Positions 13,530 through 13,538 of a DNA stretch of 13,538 bases are shown here, one piece after another. The notes under the pieces were generated by a model, which ran no database searches, was not told the origin of the DNA, and was given only the letters and a program-made list of their open reading frames with translations. The stretch spans positions 1 to 13,538 of the forward strand of contig JAKSCF010000268.1 in the NCBI GenBank assembly GCA_022360735.1, read 5' to 3'. The translations under genes were made by a program, and so were the position numbers. How positions within the stretch are numbered: the stretch's first letter is position 1; the number at the start of each line of letters is the position of its first letter. Source of the stretch: Clostridia bacterium. Lineage in GTDB: Bacteria; Bacillota_A; Clostridia; Peptostreptococcales; JAAYPU01.

Positions 13530-13538
13530 CCACAAAAT

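Noticed and set aside
13351..13533. 60-codon minus-strand frame with a few cysteines at the right edge
   Set aside because: It starts at a GTG in the palindrome cluster, has no ribosome site visible before the edge, and overlaps the 3' end of the well-supported DUF3795 gene.

Overview
The window looks like a chromosomal segment of a low-GC Bacillota, most likely a Clostridia-type anaerobe. The DNA is AT-rich, Shine-Dalgarno sequences are strong (AGGAGG type), and starts are a mix of ATG, GTG and TTG. The genus cannot be named from the sequence alone. All complete genes look intact, and I see no CRISPR array, tRNA or rRNA.

The centre is one nine-gene catabolic operon on the minus strand, read from about 10.1 kb down to 0.3 kb. 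The order is E1 alpha, E1 beta, E2 and E3 of an acetoin/2-oxoacid dehydrogenase complex (aco-like), an SDR dehydrogenase, the three parts of a TRAP transporter (DctP, DctQ, DctM), and a VOC/glyoxalase-fold metalloprotein. A likely terminator follows. A near-perfect sigma-54 promoter (TGGCAC-N5-TTGCA) lies upstream of E1 alpha. Directly beyond it, divergently transcribed, is a PAS/AAA+/Fis-type sigma-54 activator. The simplest reading is that the activator senses a small molecule and switches on the whole operon. TRAP imports an anionic substrate, the SDR oxidises an alcohol group, and the E1/E2/E3 complex cleaves or decarboxylates the product to an acyl-CoA (acetyl-CoA if it is acetoin-like). 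The substrate is not established. A TakP-like binding protein points to a 2-oxo or 2-hydroxy acid, while the E1 subunits look acetoin-type.

Right of the regulator is ordinary chromosome: a convergent pair-gene unit (a 100-aa protein of unknown function overlapping trmB) on the minus strand, then a DUF3795 cysteine-rich protein on the plus strand. The last 100 bases hold a cluster of short perfect palindromes of different composition, which may be the edge of a repeat or mobile element.

At the left edge, after the operon terminator, a strong sigma-A promoter next to a long perfect inverted repeat drives a gene that runs off the window. Several non-coding structures deserve attention: the dctP-dctQ intercistronic stem, a dyad upstream of dctP, the long AT-rich aco leader with phased T-tracts, and a candidate activator site.
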